A stretch of 64,000 nucleotides of DNA. Origin: Panulirus ornatus (lineage: Eukaryota; Arthropoda; Malacostraca; Decapoda; Palinuridae). Position numbers and translations under genes: made by a program. The stretch's first letter is position 1; every line of letters starts with the position of its first letter. The DNA lies in NCBI RefSeq assembly GCF_036320965.1, contig NC_092228.1:12169307-12233306 (forward strand), written 5' to 3'. Shown in pieces: positions 1-9,838 of this stretch. The notes under the pieces are model-generated. The model was not told the DNA's origin and ran no database searches. It saw nothing but the letters and a program-made list of their open reading frames with translations.

Positions 1-1638
1 ATCCTCAGGCACCTCACCATGAGTCATACATACATTAAATAACCTTACCAACCAGTCAACAATACAGTCACCCCCTTTTTTAATAAATTCCACTGCAATA
101 CCATCCAAACCTGCTGCCTTGCCGGCTTTCATCTTCCGCAAAGCTTTTACTACCTCTTCTCTGTTTACCAAATCATTTTCCCTAACCCTCTCACTTTGCA
201 CACCACCACGACCAAAACACCCTATATCTGCCACTCTGTCATCAGACACATTCAACAAACCTTCAAAATACTCATTCCATCTCCTTCTCACATCACCACT
301 ACTTGTTATCACCTCCCCATTTACGCCCTTCACTGAAGTTCCCATTTGCTCCCTTGTCTTACGCACCCTATTTACCTCCTTCCAGAACATCTTTTTATTC
401 TCCCTAAAATTTACTGATAGTCTCTCACCCCAACTCTCATTTGCCCTTTTTTTCACCTCTTGCACCTTTCTCTTGACCTCCTGTCTCTTTCTTTTATACT
501 TCTCCCACTCAATTGCATTTTTTCCCTGCAAAAATCGTCCAAATGCCTCTCTCTTCTCTTTCACTAATACTCTTACTTCTTCATCCCACCACTCACTACC
601 CTTTCTAAACAGCCCACCTCCCACTCTTCTCATGCCACAAGCATCTTTTGCGCAATCCATCACTGATTCCCTAAATACATCCCATTCCTCCCCCACTCCC
701 CTTACTTCCATTGTTCTCACCTTTTTCCATTCTGTACACAGTCTCTCCTGGTACTTCCCCACACAGGTCTCCTTCCCAAGCTCACTTACTCTCACCACCT
801 TCTTCACCCCAACATTCACTCCTCTTTTCTGAAAACCCTTACTAATCTTCACCTTAGCCTCCACAAGATAATGATCAGACATCCCTCCAGTTGCACCTCT
901 CAGCACATTAACATCCAAAAGTCTCTCTTTCGCACGCCTGTCAATTAACACGTAATCCAATAACGCTCTCTGGCCATCTCTCCTGCTTACATAAGTATAC
1001 TTATGTATATCTCGCTTTTTAAACCAGGTATTCCCAATCATCAGTCCTTTTTCAGCACATAAATCTACAAGCTCTTCACCATTTCCATTTACAACACTGA
1101 ACACCCCATGCATACCAATTATTCCCTCAACTGCCACATTACTCACCTTTGCATTCAAATCACCCATCACTATAACCCGGTCTCGTGCATCAAAACCACT
1201 AACACACTCATTCAGCTTCTCCCAAAACACTTGCCTCTCATGATCTTTCTTCTCATGCCCAGGTGCATATGCACCAATAATCACCCATCTCTCTCCATCA
1301 ACTTTCAGTTTTACCCATATTAATCGAGAATTTACTTTCTTACATTCTATCACATACTCCCACAACTCCTGTTTCAGGAGTACTGCTACTCCTACCCTTG
1401 CTCTTGTCCTCTCACTAACCCCTGACTTTACTCCCAAGACAGTCCCAAACCACTCTTCCCCTTTACCCTTGAGCTTCGTTTCACTCAGAGCCAAAACATC
1501 CAGGTTCCTTTCCTCAAACATACTACCTATCTCTCCTTTTTTCACATCTTGGTTACATCCACACACATTTAGACACCCCAGTCTGATCCTTCGAGGAGGA
1601 TGAGCAATCCCCGCGTGACTCCTTCTTCTGTTTCCCAT
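1..1638 (-). CDS. LINE ORF, N-terminal 546 codons: APE endonuclease and start of reverse transcriptase
   Basis: Read on the minus strand from ATG at 1638, the frame stays open for all 546 codons to the window edge. It encodes an APE-type endonuclease with all expected motifs: N24 in LGCLNV, E53 in LALSETK, Y124 in IIGAYAP, D160 and N162 in VMGDLNA, and S-D-H at 254-256. A basic linker rich in Lys and Arg follows (about 360-430), then the start of the reverse transcriptase (GLDGIAVEF near 510-518). The start codon lies about 125 bp from the element 5' end. Because it is unbroken, this copy may be young. No zinc-finger ORF1 is seen, as is usual in the RTE clade. Confidence 0.88.
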   Translation of the reverse strand, partial: MGNRRRSHAGIAHPPRRIRLGCLNVCGCNQDVKKGEIGSMFEERNLDVLALSETKLKGKGEEWFGTVLGVKSGVSERTRARVGVAVLLKQELWEYVIECKKVNSRLIWVKLKVDGERWVIIGAYAPGHEKKDHERQVFWEKLNECVSGFDARDRVIVMGDLNAKVSNVAVEGIIGMHGVFSVVNGNGEELVDLCAEKGLMIGNTWFKKRDIHKYTYVSRRDGQRALLDYVLIDRRAKERLLDVNVLRGATGGMSDHYLVEAKVKISKGFQKRGVNVGVKKVVRVSELGKETCVGKYQERLCTEWKKVRTMEVRGVGEEWDVFRESVMDCAKDACGMRRVGGGLFRKGSEWWDEEVRVLVKEKREAFGRFLQGKNAIEWEKYKRKRQEVKRKVQEVKKRANESWGERLSVNFRENKKMFWKEVNRVRKTREQMGTSVKGVNGEVITSSGDVRRRWNEYFEGLLNVSDDRVADIGCFGRGGVQSERVRENDLVNREEVVKALRKMKAGKAAGLDGIAVEFIKKGGDCIVDWLVRLFNVCMTHGEVPED

Positions 1639-1765
1639 TTTAGAAAGTTAAAAAAATACAAGGAGGGGAGGATTTCTGGCCCCCCGCTCCCGTCCCCTCT
1701 AGTCGCCTTCTACGACACGCGAGGAATGCATGGGAAGTATTCTTTCACCCATATCCCCAGGGAGA
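1..1765 (-). mobile_element. RTE-like LINE, 5' half with intact 5' end (runs off left edge)
   Basis: Antisense copy with the LINE 5' end at about 1762-1765 (sense start TCCCTGGGGATA), a 5' UTR of about 125 bp and the start of the ORF at 1638. It is the only copy in the window that keeps the 5' end. The first ~140 bp of its sense strand match the start of the short element at 37597-37830. The copy continues beyond position 1. An inverted partial copy of its endonuclease region abuts the 5' end at 1771. Confidence 0.9.
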
Positions 1766-1770
1766 AGAAA

Positions 1771-2147
1771 GATCATGAGAGGCAAGTGTTTTGGGAGCAG
1801 CTGAATGAGTGTGTTAGCGGTTTTGATGCACGAGACCGGGTTATAGTGATGGGTGATTTGAATGCAAAGGTGAGTAATGTGGCAGTTGAGGGAATAATTG
1901 GTATACATGGGGTGTTCAGTGTTGTAAATGGAAATGGTGAAGAGCTTGTAGATTTGTGTGCTGAAAAAGGACTGGTGATTGGGAATACCTGGTTTAAAAA
2001 GCGAGATATACATAAGTATACGTATGTAAGTAGGAGAGATGGCCAGAGAGCGTTATTGGATTACGTGTTAATTGACAGGCGCGCGAAAGAGAGACTTTTC
2101 GATGTTAATGTGCTGAGAGGTGCAACTGGAGGGATGTCTGATCATGC
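1771..2147 (+). mobile_element. RTE-like LINE fragment, endonuclease region, inverted relative to neighbour
   Basis: Sense-strand segment encoding KKDHERQVFW through GDLNAKV, LDYVLIDRR and GGMSDH, open throughout. It is the inverted counterpart of 868-1245 in the adjacent antisense copy, giving arms of about 375 bp around a ~525-bp spacer. It starts abruptly inside the endonuclease and stops right after the SDH motif. Confidence 0.85.
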
Positions 2148-2159
2148 ATTTGATATGTG

Positions 2160-2192
2160 GGTGGTATTCTTTCTCTCCTATCCCCAGGGATG
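2160..2192 (-). repeat. Short fragment of LINE/SINE 5' end
   Basis: The text around TTCTTTCTCTCC and TATCCCCAGGGA is the reverse complement of the shared 5' end of the RTE LINE and the short element. It sits just beyond the inverted endonuclease fragment. Confidence 0.55.
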
Positions 2193-2599
2193 ATGTACTT
2201 AAATATGATGCTAGAAATTGATTGAACAAAGTTTGCCTCTCTAACAGTTCTGATGTGGAACACTTACAATATGTTAGGCATAATACTAACTCCTCCTAGA
2301 TCTCTTATACATACAGATTCCCATTGCTTATTTCCCACTAGGTATTAAACTCAGTGAGGCCTTCTTTCACTGTACTCCATTCTTTCAAAGGCAAACCTCC
2401 ATCCTTCTGTCTTTCATTTATCATGTAAAAACCTGCTTCTCCCATTTGCACTGTATTAGGAGCTCTACCTTTTTAGGGTCCCTTATTATGATCTTCAACA
2501 TTATGGTAATCATTAAGCGTCTGTACACTGTCGACATTCATAATTTCACCTTCCTGATTCCATTCATCCATTTCCCTGTCACAATGGGGGTCCTTCAGT

Positions 2600-2603
<4 letters not shown>

Positions 2604-2656
<53 letters not shown>
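2604..2656. repeat. (CA)n microsatellite
   Basis: Uninterrupted CA dinucleotide run of about 52 bp. Confidence 0.98.
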
Positions 2657-2657
<1 letters not shown>

Positions 2658-2675
2658 GGATATATTTAGCAAATT

Positions 2676-3075
2676 CATCACATTGCACTTTAGGCCAAAA
2701 CTAGAATGTGCTCCTCAAGTTTGGTCATCAAACCTAAAAAAACACAGAAAGCTAATATAAGATAAAATGGTACCAAAATTAAGAGAGCTAAGTTACAGGG
2801 AAAGGCTTAAGGCTTTAGATGTGCCAACCCTGAAAGAGGGAAGAATAAGGGGTGACCAGATTACAATCTCTAAGTTTTTAAAACAGATGGTTGATATAGA
2901 CAGTTAACAGTTCTCCAGGAGATGTACGGATAAAGTAACCATAGGACTTAACATGAAATTAAGCAAGAAACTTGTCAATAAAGATGTAAAGAAGTACTTT
3001 TATAATATAATGGAGACAGCATGCATAATTTTGAAAAGTTGTATGATAGAGAATGTTTAAAAGATTGTGCCCTAC
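2676..3075 (+). mobile_element. CR1-like LINE, C-terminal fragment (decayed)
   Basis: In-frame pieces resemble the end of CR1-type reverse transcriptases: LECAPQVWSSNLKKH, then MVPKLRELSYRERLKAL, then LKEGRIRGDQI, and MKLSKKLVNKDVKKYF. The region has stops and frameshifts. Assignment rests on these motifs only. Confidence 0.6.
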
Positions 3076-3439
3076 TTAGTGTAAAAGTCCCTCCCCATAC
3101 AATACAAATAGGTAATTACACATATTGCTCATATACACAGCATTACGTGCTGTTATAGACACAGTAAAAAGAAAATTCAGGGATTTTATGGGCTTCATTA
3201 GTGTGATGGGTAGTGTTACTGACTATGAGCCTGCATGGGCCAACCCTGGGGTGGACCCACATTAGTTCATGTCCTGGGTGTGGCAGTTATCCTACACCCA
3301 GCTTAAGTATTCATCCTTCCCTTAAGGTTGGTTGATGAATGAGTACCTAGGTGGCTTAGGCTGAGGTTTGTGTGTGTGTGTGTGTACACTTACATAGGAG
3401 TAAAAACAGGACACAAATATACAAGGTAAGAGAAAGAGC

Positions 3440-4115
3440 AACTTGTGTGTAAAACCCTCCTCGTAATACAAGCATTAATTACAAAAAGGCAGTACTCCAG
3501 CCAGCCAGCTTATGCAAAGTACAAGAGATCAAAGAATGAGTCTGGCAGAATTAGAAAGGAGGAACAGAGGTATTTTAAAAAGAGTATTGTGAACGAGGCA
3601 GGTGAAAGTCCCAATTTTTTTCATAAATTCGTCAGAAGTGGATTGTCACTTAAAGAGCATCTGATCAGATAAAGAGTTTTATAGGAAAAAATAGTTGTGG
3701 ATAGTGAAAGGATGTGTTAGATATTGAATACCAAGTGCAAAGTGTCTTCCCAGTGGAAGGTGATGTAGCCCCGTCTCTAGTGAGATGGAATGGAAAGGAG
3801 CTTGAGATAACTAGAAAAGACTTTAGCAGAATGCTAAAAGGTTTTGACCCATACAAGGCTCATCATCCTGATGAAATTTAATTTTAGTGATGGAGATGTT
3901 TGCAGGTGCAGTAGACCTGGTGTTGCCAGAGAAAGACAAAGTGCAAAGGGAGTGGAAAAGGATAGACATCATACCCATCTATAAGAATGGAGATCAGGAA
4001 GAGGCATTGAATTACAGGCATATTTACCTGAAAAGCATGGTCTGTAAGGTAATAGAAAAGTTAATCAGAAAGCAAATAGATGTCTTTCTAAAGGGTAGAA
4101 AAGTAATATAGAGAA
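3440..4115 (+). mobile_element. CR1-like LINE, reverse transcriptase N-terminal fragment (decayed)
   Basis: Pieces such as SGRIRKEEQRYFKKS, FFHKFVRS, then EWKRIDIIPIYKNGDQEEAL and NYRHIYLKSMVCKVIEKLIR match the fingers region of CR1-like reverse transcriptases, with stops and frameshifts between them. It lies downstream of, not upstream of, the C-terminal fragment at 2676, so these are two insertions or a rearranged one. It sits upstream of the first visible RCBTB exon. Confidence 0.65.
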
Positions 4116-4453
4116 AAAATGGTTGAAGAATGTGTGGAATGGTTTATGTAATGGAGGCATGGAAGGACAGGATAAGTGGTCACTCTTTTGCCATGGCCAC
4201 TGCTTTCATGGGAGTTCCCAGAGTGAATAGACATCAAAGATATAGATAGAATGATAGATAGATAGAGAAAATATACATCTGCCTTGCCATATTATGTAAG
4301 TTTGCATGTAGAATATTATTGAATTGCTGTGTACTTCATCTTTTCAGTTGTCATGCATCTTAATTAATAATTTTCATAAATCACTTGATTTCTGGATGTA
4401 TTCTTAGGGATGAATGTAAGGAAGTAAGTTTATATGTAAAATTCTCTCCCCAG

Positions 4454-4685
4454 ATTGTTTGTGGATATTCACACACACTTGCACTGAGTGATGAAGGTAG
4501 CTTATGGGCATGGGGTGCCAACAGTTATGGTCAGTTGGGAACAGGAAATAAGGCCAACCAGTGTGCTCCAGTCAGAGTGGCACAGGACCTTGGTCGAATT
4601 GTTGACATTGCATCTTCTCACTACTGTCATCTTTCAGCTGCTATGACACAAAATTCAAAAATATATCTCTGGGGACACTGTAAAG
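4454..4685 (+). CDS. RCBTB1/2-like gene, RCC1-repeat exon (first exon visible in window)
   Basis: This exon encodes about 77 residues of RCC1 beta-propeller. The stretch IVCGYSHTLALSDEG is followed by LWAWGANSYGQLGTGN, the hallmark of an RCC1 blade, and by YLWGHCKG. It is preceded by a pyrimidine-rich acceptor ending CCCCAG and followed by donor GTTTGT. Reading starts at a codon boundary and ends in phase 1, which the next exon continues exactly. RCBTB proteins pair an N-terminal RCC1 propeller with C-terminal BTB and BACK-like regions and are thought to act as ubiquitin-ligase adaptors; that role is family knowledge. Earlier RCC1 exons were not found in the first 4.4 kb, so they lie upstream of the window. 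RCBTB1 and RCBTB2 cannot be told apart here. Confidence 0.9.
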
Positions 4686-5324
4686 GTTTGTAGTCTTTTA
4701 TTGCCTCCATTGAGATTTCAGATTCATTAATAATGTCATGCTGTATGTATATTTACCTTTACAGCCCTCTTGAATGATATTAGATTCTAAAGTTGTTGGC
4801 ACTGAGGTAATGACCTCGTAAAAGTTTCAGAACATTAAAACAAATGTGAGTTGGGACTCTGAACAAAAAATGTAGCAGTTATTCTGGTTATCAAATGTAA
4901 CTCTCTATGGACATCATGTAAAGTACATGCTACTATAGTTACAGGAGTTTAGGTGGGTGTATTTGCAAGTTTCTTGTTGCAGGCATTTCATTGTGTGCAC
5001 TGCCCAGTGTGAGTTACTAGAATTGTTCCACAATGAATGTATTGTGGCGTCTGTATAAGCAAAGGGGAAAAATCATAAATTTCAAATTACCATTGTAAAA
5101 GTCTATCAAGTAAACTGTACCTGATTAGGTTAATGGGAAAGTGGTGATTAATAGGATGGTGTCATGCACAGAGCATTTGATTGAGGAGGAGCATTGTGAC
5201 ATGAAGGATAAAGTATGTGTGAACAGGTTTTTCTTTCCCTGTAACACAAGAATAGTAATCTTTATATGGACAAGGAGGTGATGACATTGCCTGAGGAGAC
5301 ATGTCAACATCATTTTGTTTTTAG

Positions 5325-5640
5325 TGCCATAGTCCTATCAATGGACTGAACTGAGGCATGTGAAACGTTTGGGGTAAACCATGGAAAAGTCCGTGGGCCC
5401 TGGGTTTGGATAGGGAGCTGTGGTTTCGGTGCATTACACATGACAGCTAGAGACTGAGTGTGAACAAATGTGGCCTTTTTTGTCTGTTTTCCTGTTGCTA
5501 CCTTGCTGAAGCAGGGAGTATCGATGCTGTTTCCTTTGGGGCGGGGTAGTGCCAGGTATGTATGAAGGCAAGCAAATATGAATATGTACATGTGTATATA
5601 TGTATATGTCTTTATATGTATTTTTCATATACAGACACAG
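5325..5640 (+). mobile_element. RTE-like LINE, long-form 3' UTR fragment (old)
   Basis: Begins at the ATGGACTGAACT...GGGGTAAACCATGG block that follows the LINE stop codon, then the GGGAGCTGTGGTTT and CAGCTAGAGACTGAG blocks of the long 3' UTR form, and ends in a GT/AT-rich tail. Confidence 0.75.
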
Positions 5641-5910
5641 ACATATACATATATACACTTGTGCATATTCATACTTGCTGCCTTCATTCATTCCCTTCTC
5701 CACCCCACCACACATGAAATGGCACCCCCTCCCCCGCATGTGCATGAGGTAGCGCTAGGAAAAGACAACAAAGGCCACATTCATTCACACTCAGTCTCTA
5801 GCTGTCAAGTGTAATGCACTGAAACCACAGCTCCCTTACCACATCCAGGCCCCACAAAACATTTAATGGTTTACCCCAGATGCTTCATATGTCCTGGTTC
5901 AATGTATTGA
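5641..5910 (-). mobile_element. RTE-like LINE, long-form 3' UTR fragment, inverted
   Basis: Reverse-complement match to the long 3' UTR, including AGGTAGCGCTAGGAAAAG and CACAGCTCCC. Together with 5325-5640 it makes a tail-to-tail inverted pair centred near 5640, in the intron between the first two visible RCBTB exons. Confidence 0.75.
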
Positions 5911-5981
5911 GAAAAAAAAAATGATATTTTTATATATGTATATAGATGACCATATATGCATCATCCTTTTTAATCTTTCAG

Positions 5982-6139
5982 GGCAAAGTGTTGTGGGCCC
6001 CCTTGAAACAGGATTCAGCAGTCTACATGAGGTGTTTGCTCTTTGGGCCTCTCCAAGTGTGACATATGAGCCTCTCAATGTTACTGCTTTTACACGTTCC
6101 TCCTTAGCACAAGCCATGGCATTGGCGTTAGATGATGAG
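5982..6139 (+). CDS. RCBTB1/2-like gene, exon linking RCC1 propeller to BTB
   Basis: The exon follows acceptor TTTCAG and ends before GTACTT. With one carried base it reads GQSVVGPLETGF, then FALWASPSVTYEPLNV, and ends in ALDDE at a codon boundary. The GQSV motif after WGHCKG matches the end of the RCC1 propeller of RCBTB proteins, where the corresponding human text is WGQCRGQSV. The rest is the linker between propeller and BTB domain. No disabling mutation is visible. An old inverted pair of RTE 3' UTR fragments ends about 70 bp upstream of the acceptor. Confidence 0.88.
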
Positions 6140-6639
6140 GTACTTTATTTTGTCTGAGCAGGTTTTGGTATGTAATAATGATGATATGATATCAGAACAG
6201 TACATTCAGGGTAAAGAAATCAAGATGTGTGTGAGTGTTATATGGAAAATTGATTGCTTGATTTTGTATGAATGTGTATATATGAGCACCACTTAAAATT
6301 TATTATTTTTTATTACAGGGCCCCTTCCCCTGCCTTCATATAGCCTCAGACTTTTGTAAATTGCTTTGATTCACATCCTCCTTAATCATATTATCCCAGC
6401 TATCCACCACCCTTGCACTATACCAATACTTCTTAACATTCTATCTAATGATAGCCAGTGTTTACTATTCACTGTCGATATCATCTAACTGATTCAGAAA
6501 CTTGCAGGCTATAGCAGGTTCCCCATCTCTCTCCTCACTTCTGTGGTTGGGAGCTCTTGATTCCTCATCCTTATCATCACTCAGTTCCCTTATTCAGGTA
6601 TGATCTTTGTTACTCCTCACTGCACCCATCAATCAAATC

Positions 6640-7085
6640 TTTGTGCTTCTTATACAAAGAAATTCAAACTGCAATAGACCACTGGGTCCTTTTGAGGTTG
6701 TTTGTGATATGGTAGGATATCAGAAATTTGCAGAATAGTTTGGTAAAAGTTAGAAGGCTTACAGATGATTCAGAGAGAATTACCTGCAACTTGTCATTTT
6801 GTCTATGGTGGTGCAAATAATGAAAATCATGGACTTGAAGTGAAATATTTATCAAGTCTGTTCTTAAACATATGTCTAGTACTGCTTCCACCGCGCTATT
6901 TGGCAAATTGTTGCATATCTTAACAATCCTGTTGAAGAAGTACTTCACATTATTTGAGGTAAATTTGCCCACAATCATTTTGAATACTTGTATGAGATCA
7001 CCTCTTAACCTTGTCTTTTCTATGGGAAATAAATTCAAATCAGTGAATCTCATCTCCTAGGATTTGTTTCTCAGCCCAGGAATCA
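6640..7085 (-). mobile_element. CR1-like LINE, C-terminal fragment
   Basis: The minus strand encodes MRFTDLNLFPIEKTRLRGDL followed by IQVFKMI, a typical conserved block near the end of CR1-like reverse transcriptases, then FNRIVKICNNLPNSAVEA. The remainder is decayed. Confidence 0.75.
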
Positions 7086-8614
7086 TCAGAGTACAGAGTA
7101 CAGTGTCAAGCTACCAGGTGGTCATTTGTTACTTTTTGTTATCATACCATTTATCAGTTGTGACCTTAGTAGTTCCAGTCATTATACAATGGAGTTTTTA
7201 ATTGCTATTAGATTTATTGATAATGTTAAGTTTCTCACCTGTCTTGTTCCTCTGTTTCAGGATCTGTCCTGGTGGTAGGTGACCTTCCTTGGATTACCAC
7301 TTATTCATTTCCACTTCAGTTTCAGTCTATGCCTCAGCCTGTTAGAGTGCTTGCTTTCAATGCAAGACTTAAAATTACATTGTTGTATGTTAGGAAGAGT
7401 GATTAGGCACTTTATAATGAGCATGATATAAGTAGAAGCCATTAAGACAAGCAGGATTTGGGTTTGTTTTTAGAGTTAAATGCATATTGAGGCTTTACTG
7501 TATAATGGTAATTGGAATGCATCTCTGGCCAAAGCTTCATCATATCAAAATTTCATTGTTTAGGACTTTCCAATGCAATACTTAGTTAAAGCAGTATGAC
7601 AGTGTGCTGGATTGATATATCTTATTATGTTTTTTCATGTTGATAATTCAGCTGTAGTATTACCCAGTGTATTAATGGATGTCACTGGACCTTCTTGCTC
7701 TAAAGGAGTCTTATCATTTCCTTGCTCTTGTGTGGATTGCACCCTCAGAACTGCAGGAGCGCCATAAAAGGGATCATGATATTGCATGATAATAATATTG
7801 TACTGAATTTAAATAATGGGATAGTTGGATGCTTTATTGTTGATATAATGGGATAGATATGGGTGTTTCATTGTTAAAGTGCAAAGATTTGGGTTCAGAA
7901 TCTGAGCTGAATATGGATCTCCCATTTCACAGTAAGAAGTTAGAATTGGTTTCCTTGATTTTGAAGTTTGTACAGATCCTCACAAATGTAACCCAAATGG
8001 AAATTAAGGATTGCCAAAGAGGAATCAGAAGTTTTTTCCCATTAATTCTCCTGGCATCATATCTCTCCAGCTATCCATCTCCCTTCTGTCTGCCATGATG
8101 CTGTCCACATGTGTCCCACCCTCCTGAACTCAACCTGTGACGTTTCTAGATGGTGTTTCCCATAGCTTATGTGAGGAAACCAGCCACATTAGGATTGACT
8201 CATATGATACCTCCTCCTGCCTTCAACCAGAAAAGCTGTAGAGCTTTTTTCCATCTTCTGATAACCTGTCTATCTGTCAGGTTTCAAACTACTAAGGACT
8301 TCTTATGAATTTCTTCTTTTACTTACTCAACATTCCTTTCACCCAAGATCACCATTGTTTAGGCATGTTTCTTGGTCGTTAATATAAAGAAGCTATAAGA
8401 CCAACACAGCATCACAAACTGATTGTTATCATGGATATTCATGCACTAGCAGAGATATGAGGGTTTTTTGGTATATGTTGTACCTCATAGACATCATTTG
8501 GTCCTGTTGTGACACATATCTCTGATTCTTTATTTTGCTTTTTATCATATATTATGCTTCATATATTTTATTTAGTATTTTTCTATTCGTGAGCTTATAT
8601 ATGTAGTATGTACA
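7086..8614. other. Intronic sequence, nothing recognised
   Basis: AT-rich intron between the exons ending at 6139 and starting at 9006. No exon, repeat family or RNA gene was recognised. Confidence 0.5.
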
Positions 8615-8705
8615 ATACACCTTCTAAGGCTCACTCCTCTGTTCTTAACGCTACCTCACTAATAAGGGATAAGGCAAATATGTATGGAAAAAAATATACG
8701 AGAAA
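8615..8705 (+). repeat. SINE-like element, 3' fragment
   Basis: The text CTCCTCTGTTCTTAACGCTA and CCTCACTAATAAGGGATAAGGC followed by an A-rich tail matches the 3' third of the short element at 37597-37830, with more divergence. Confidence 0.65.
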
Positions 8706-9005
8706 ACTTTTTTCTTTAGTCGTTGAAAAGTTGCTCAACATAGATTAGATATGCAGCTTTTATTGTGACATTGAATGGATTAATGCATGGTTCACTCTGG
8801 GAAAACTGAATACAAACTAAGACTAGAGTTTCGTAATCTTCATCGAATTATTCAAATTGAAATGATTTATATTGGGGTCAAGTTTCACTACCTAATTTGC
8901 TCGAGGCTTTGGATAATTTTCAGTTACTTCTCTTCCTTTCTTGTGCATTATTTCATGAATTCTGCAATTTTGTAAATTATAGTATATGTTGATTTCCTTT
9001 ACCAG

Positions 9006-9130
9006 GAGACTGCAGATGTGGTATTTGTGGTAGATGAGCGAAGGATTCGTGCCCATCGTGCTGTCCTTAAAATTAGATGTCAGTATTTCAGAAACATGTT
9101 TCAAGAACACTGGAAGGAAAATAATCTAGA
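9006..9130 (+). CDS. RCBTB1/2-like gene, BTB-domain exon 1
   Basis: The acceptor is TTACCAG and the donor a consensus GTAAGT. The exon reads ETADVVFVVDERRIRAHRAV, then LKIRCQYFRNMF, the start of a BTB/POZ fold: a D-V-x-F-x-V strand, an A-H-x-x-L-L-like helix start and the R-x-x-Y-F-R-x-M-F helix. BTB domains mediate dimerisation and binding to cullin 3, which is family knowledge. The exon starts at a codon boundary and ends in phase 2. An RTE fragment begins about 105 bp downstream in the following intron. Confidence 0.9.
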
Positions 9131-9236
9131 GTAAGTAATTTGATTTTTGTTTTAACCCCCTTCCCCTACTATCCCAAGTATATTTGAGCTGAGTTTCTGT
9201 TTAAGTAACTAATTTCATTATTTATTTTGCTTTGTT

Positions 9237-9838
9237 TATGGATTGGGTGGTTTGGGAGGTGAATGCAAGAGCTTTGGATAGAGGAGCGAGCATGAGAGTC
9301 TGTTGGGGATGAGGGGGCTTGGGAAGTGAGTCAGTTGTTGTTTGCTGATTACACAGTGCTGGTGGCTGATACTGGTGAGAAACTGCAGAAGTTGGTGACT
9401 GAGTTTGGAAAAGTGTATGTAAGAAGAAAGCTGAGAGTAAATGTGAATAAGAGCAAGGTTATTAGGTTCAGTAGGGTTGAGGGACAAGTTAATTGGGAGG
9501 TAAGTTTGAATGGAGACAAACTGGAGGAAGTGAAGTGTTTTAGATATCTGGGAGTGGATCTGGCAGCGGATGGAACCATGGAAGCGGAAGTGAGTCACAG
9601 GATGGGGGAGGGGGCAAAGGTTCTGAAAGCGTTGAAAAATATGTGGAGGACAAGAACGTTATACCGGAGAGCAAAAATGAGTATGTTTGAAGGAATAGTG
9701 GTCCCAACATTGTTATATGGTTGAGAGGCATGTGTGGCAGGGTGGCGACAGGAATGGATCACGGCAGCAAGTATGAAAATGTACAGGTGTATATATCCAT
9801 ATGTCTGTGTATATATATGTTATGTATACTTTGAAATG
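9237..9838 (+). mobile_element. RTE-like LINE, older copy, left part (host of nested insertion)
   Basis: Encodes SQLLFADYTVLVADTGEKLQ through TMEAEVSHRMGEGAK to PTLLYG, then jumps into the long 3' UTR (GTGTGGCAGGGTGGCGAC). It therefore has an internal deletion of the C-terminal domain. The active-site block reads FADY instead of FADD, so it is dead. The copy is interrupted at 9838/9839 by a younger LINE and continues at 11578. Confidence 0.85.
9826..9838 (+). repeat. Target-site duplication, left copy (13 bp)
   Basis: ATACTTTGAAATG occurs at 9826-9838 and again at 11578-11590, flanking the inserted LINE. Confidence 0.85.

Noticed and set aside
119..832. 237-codon plus-strand open frame
   Set aside because: It is the reverse complement of the unbroken LINE ORF at 1-1638, which has clear endonuclease and RT motifs. 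The openness is explained by the C-poor sense strand.
2473..2688. Val-Cys repeat frame and His-Thr repeat frame
   Set aside because: Translation of the (CA)n microsatellite on either strand.
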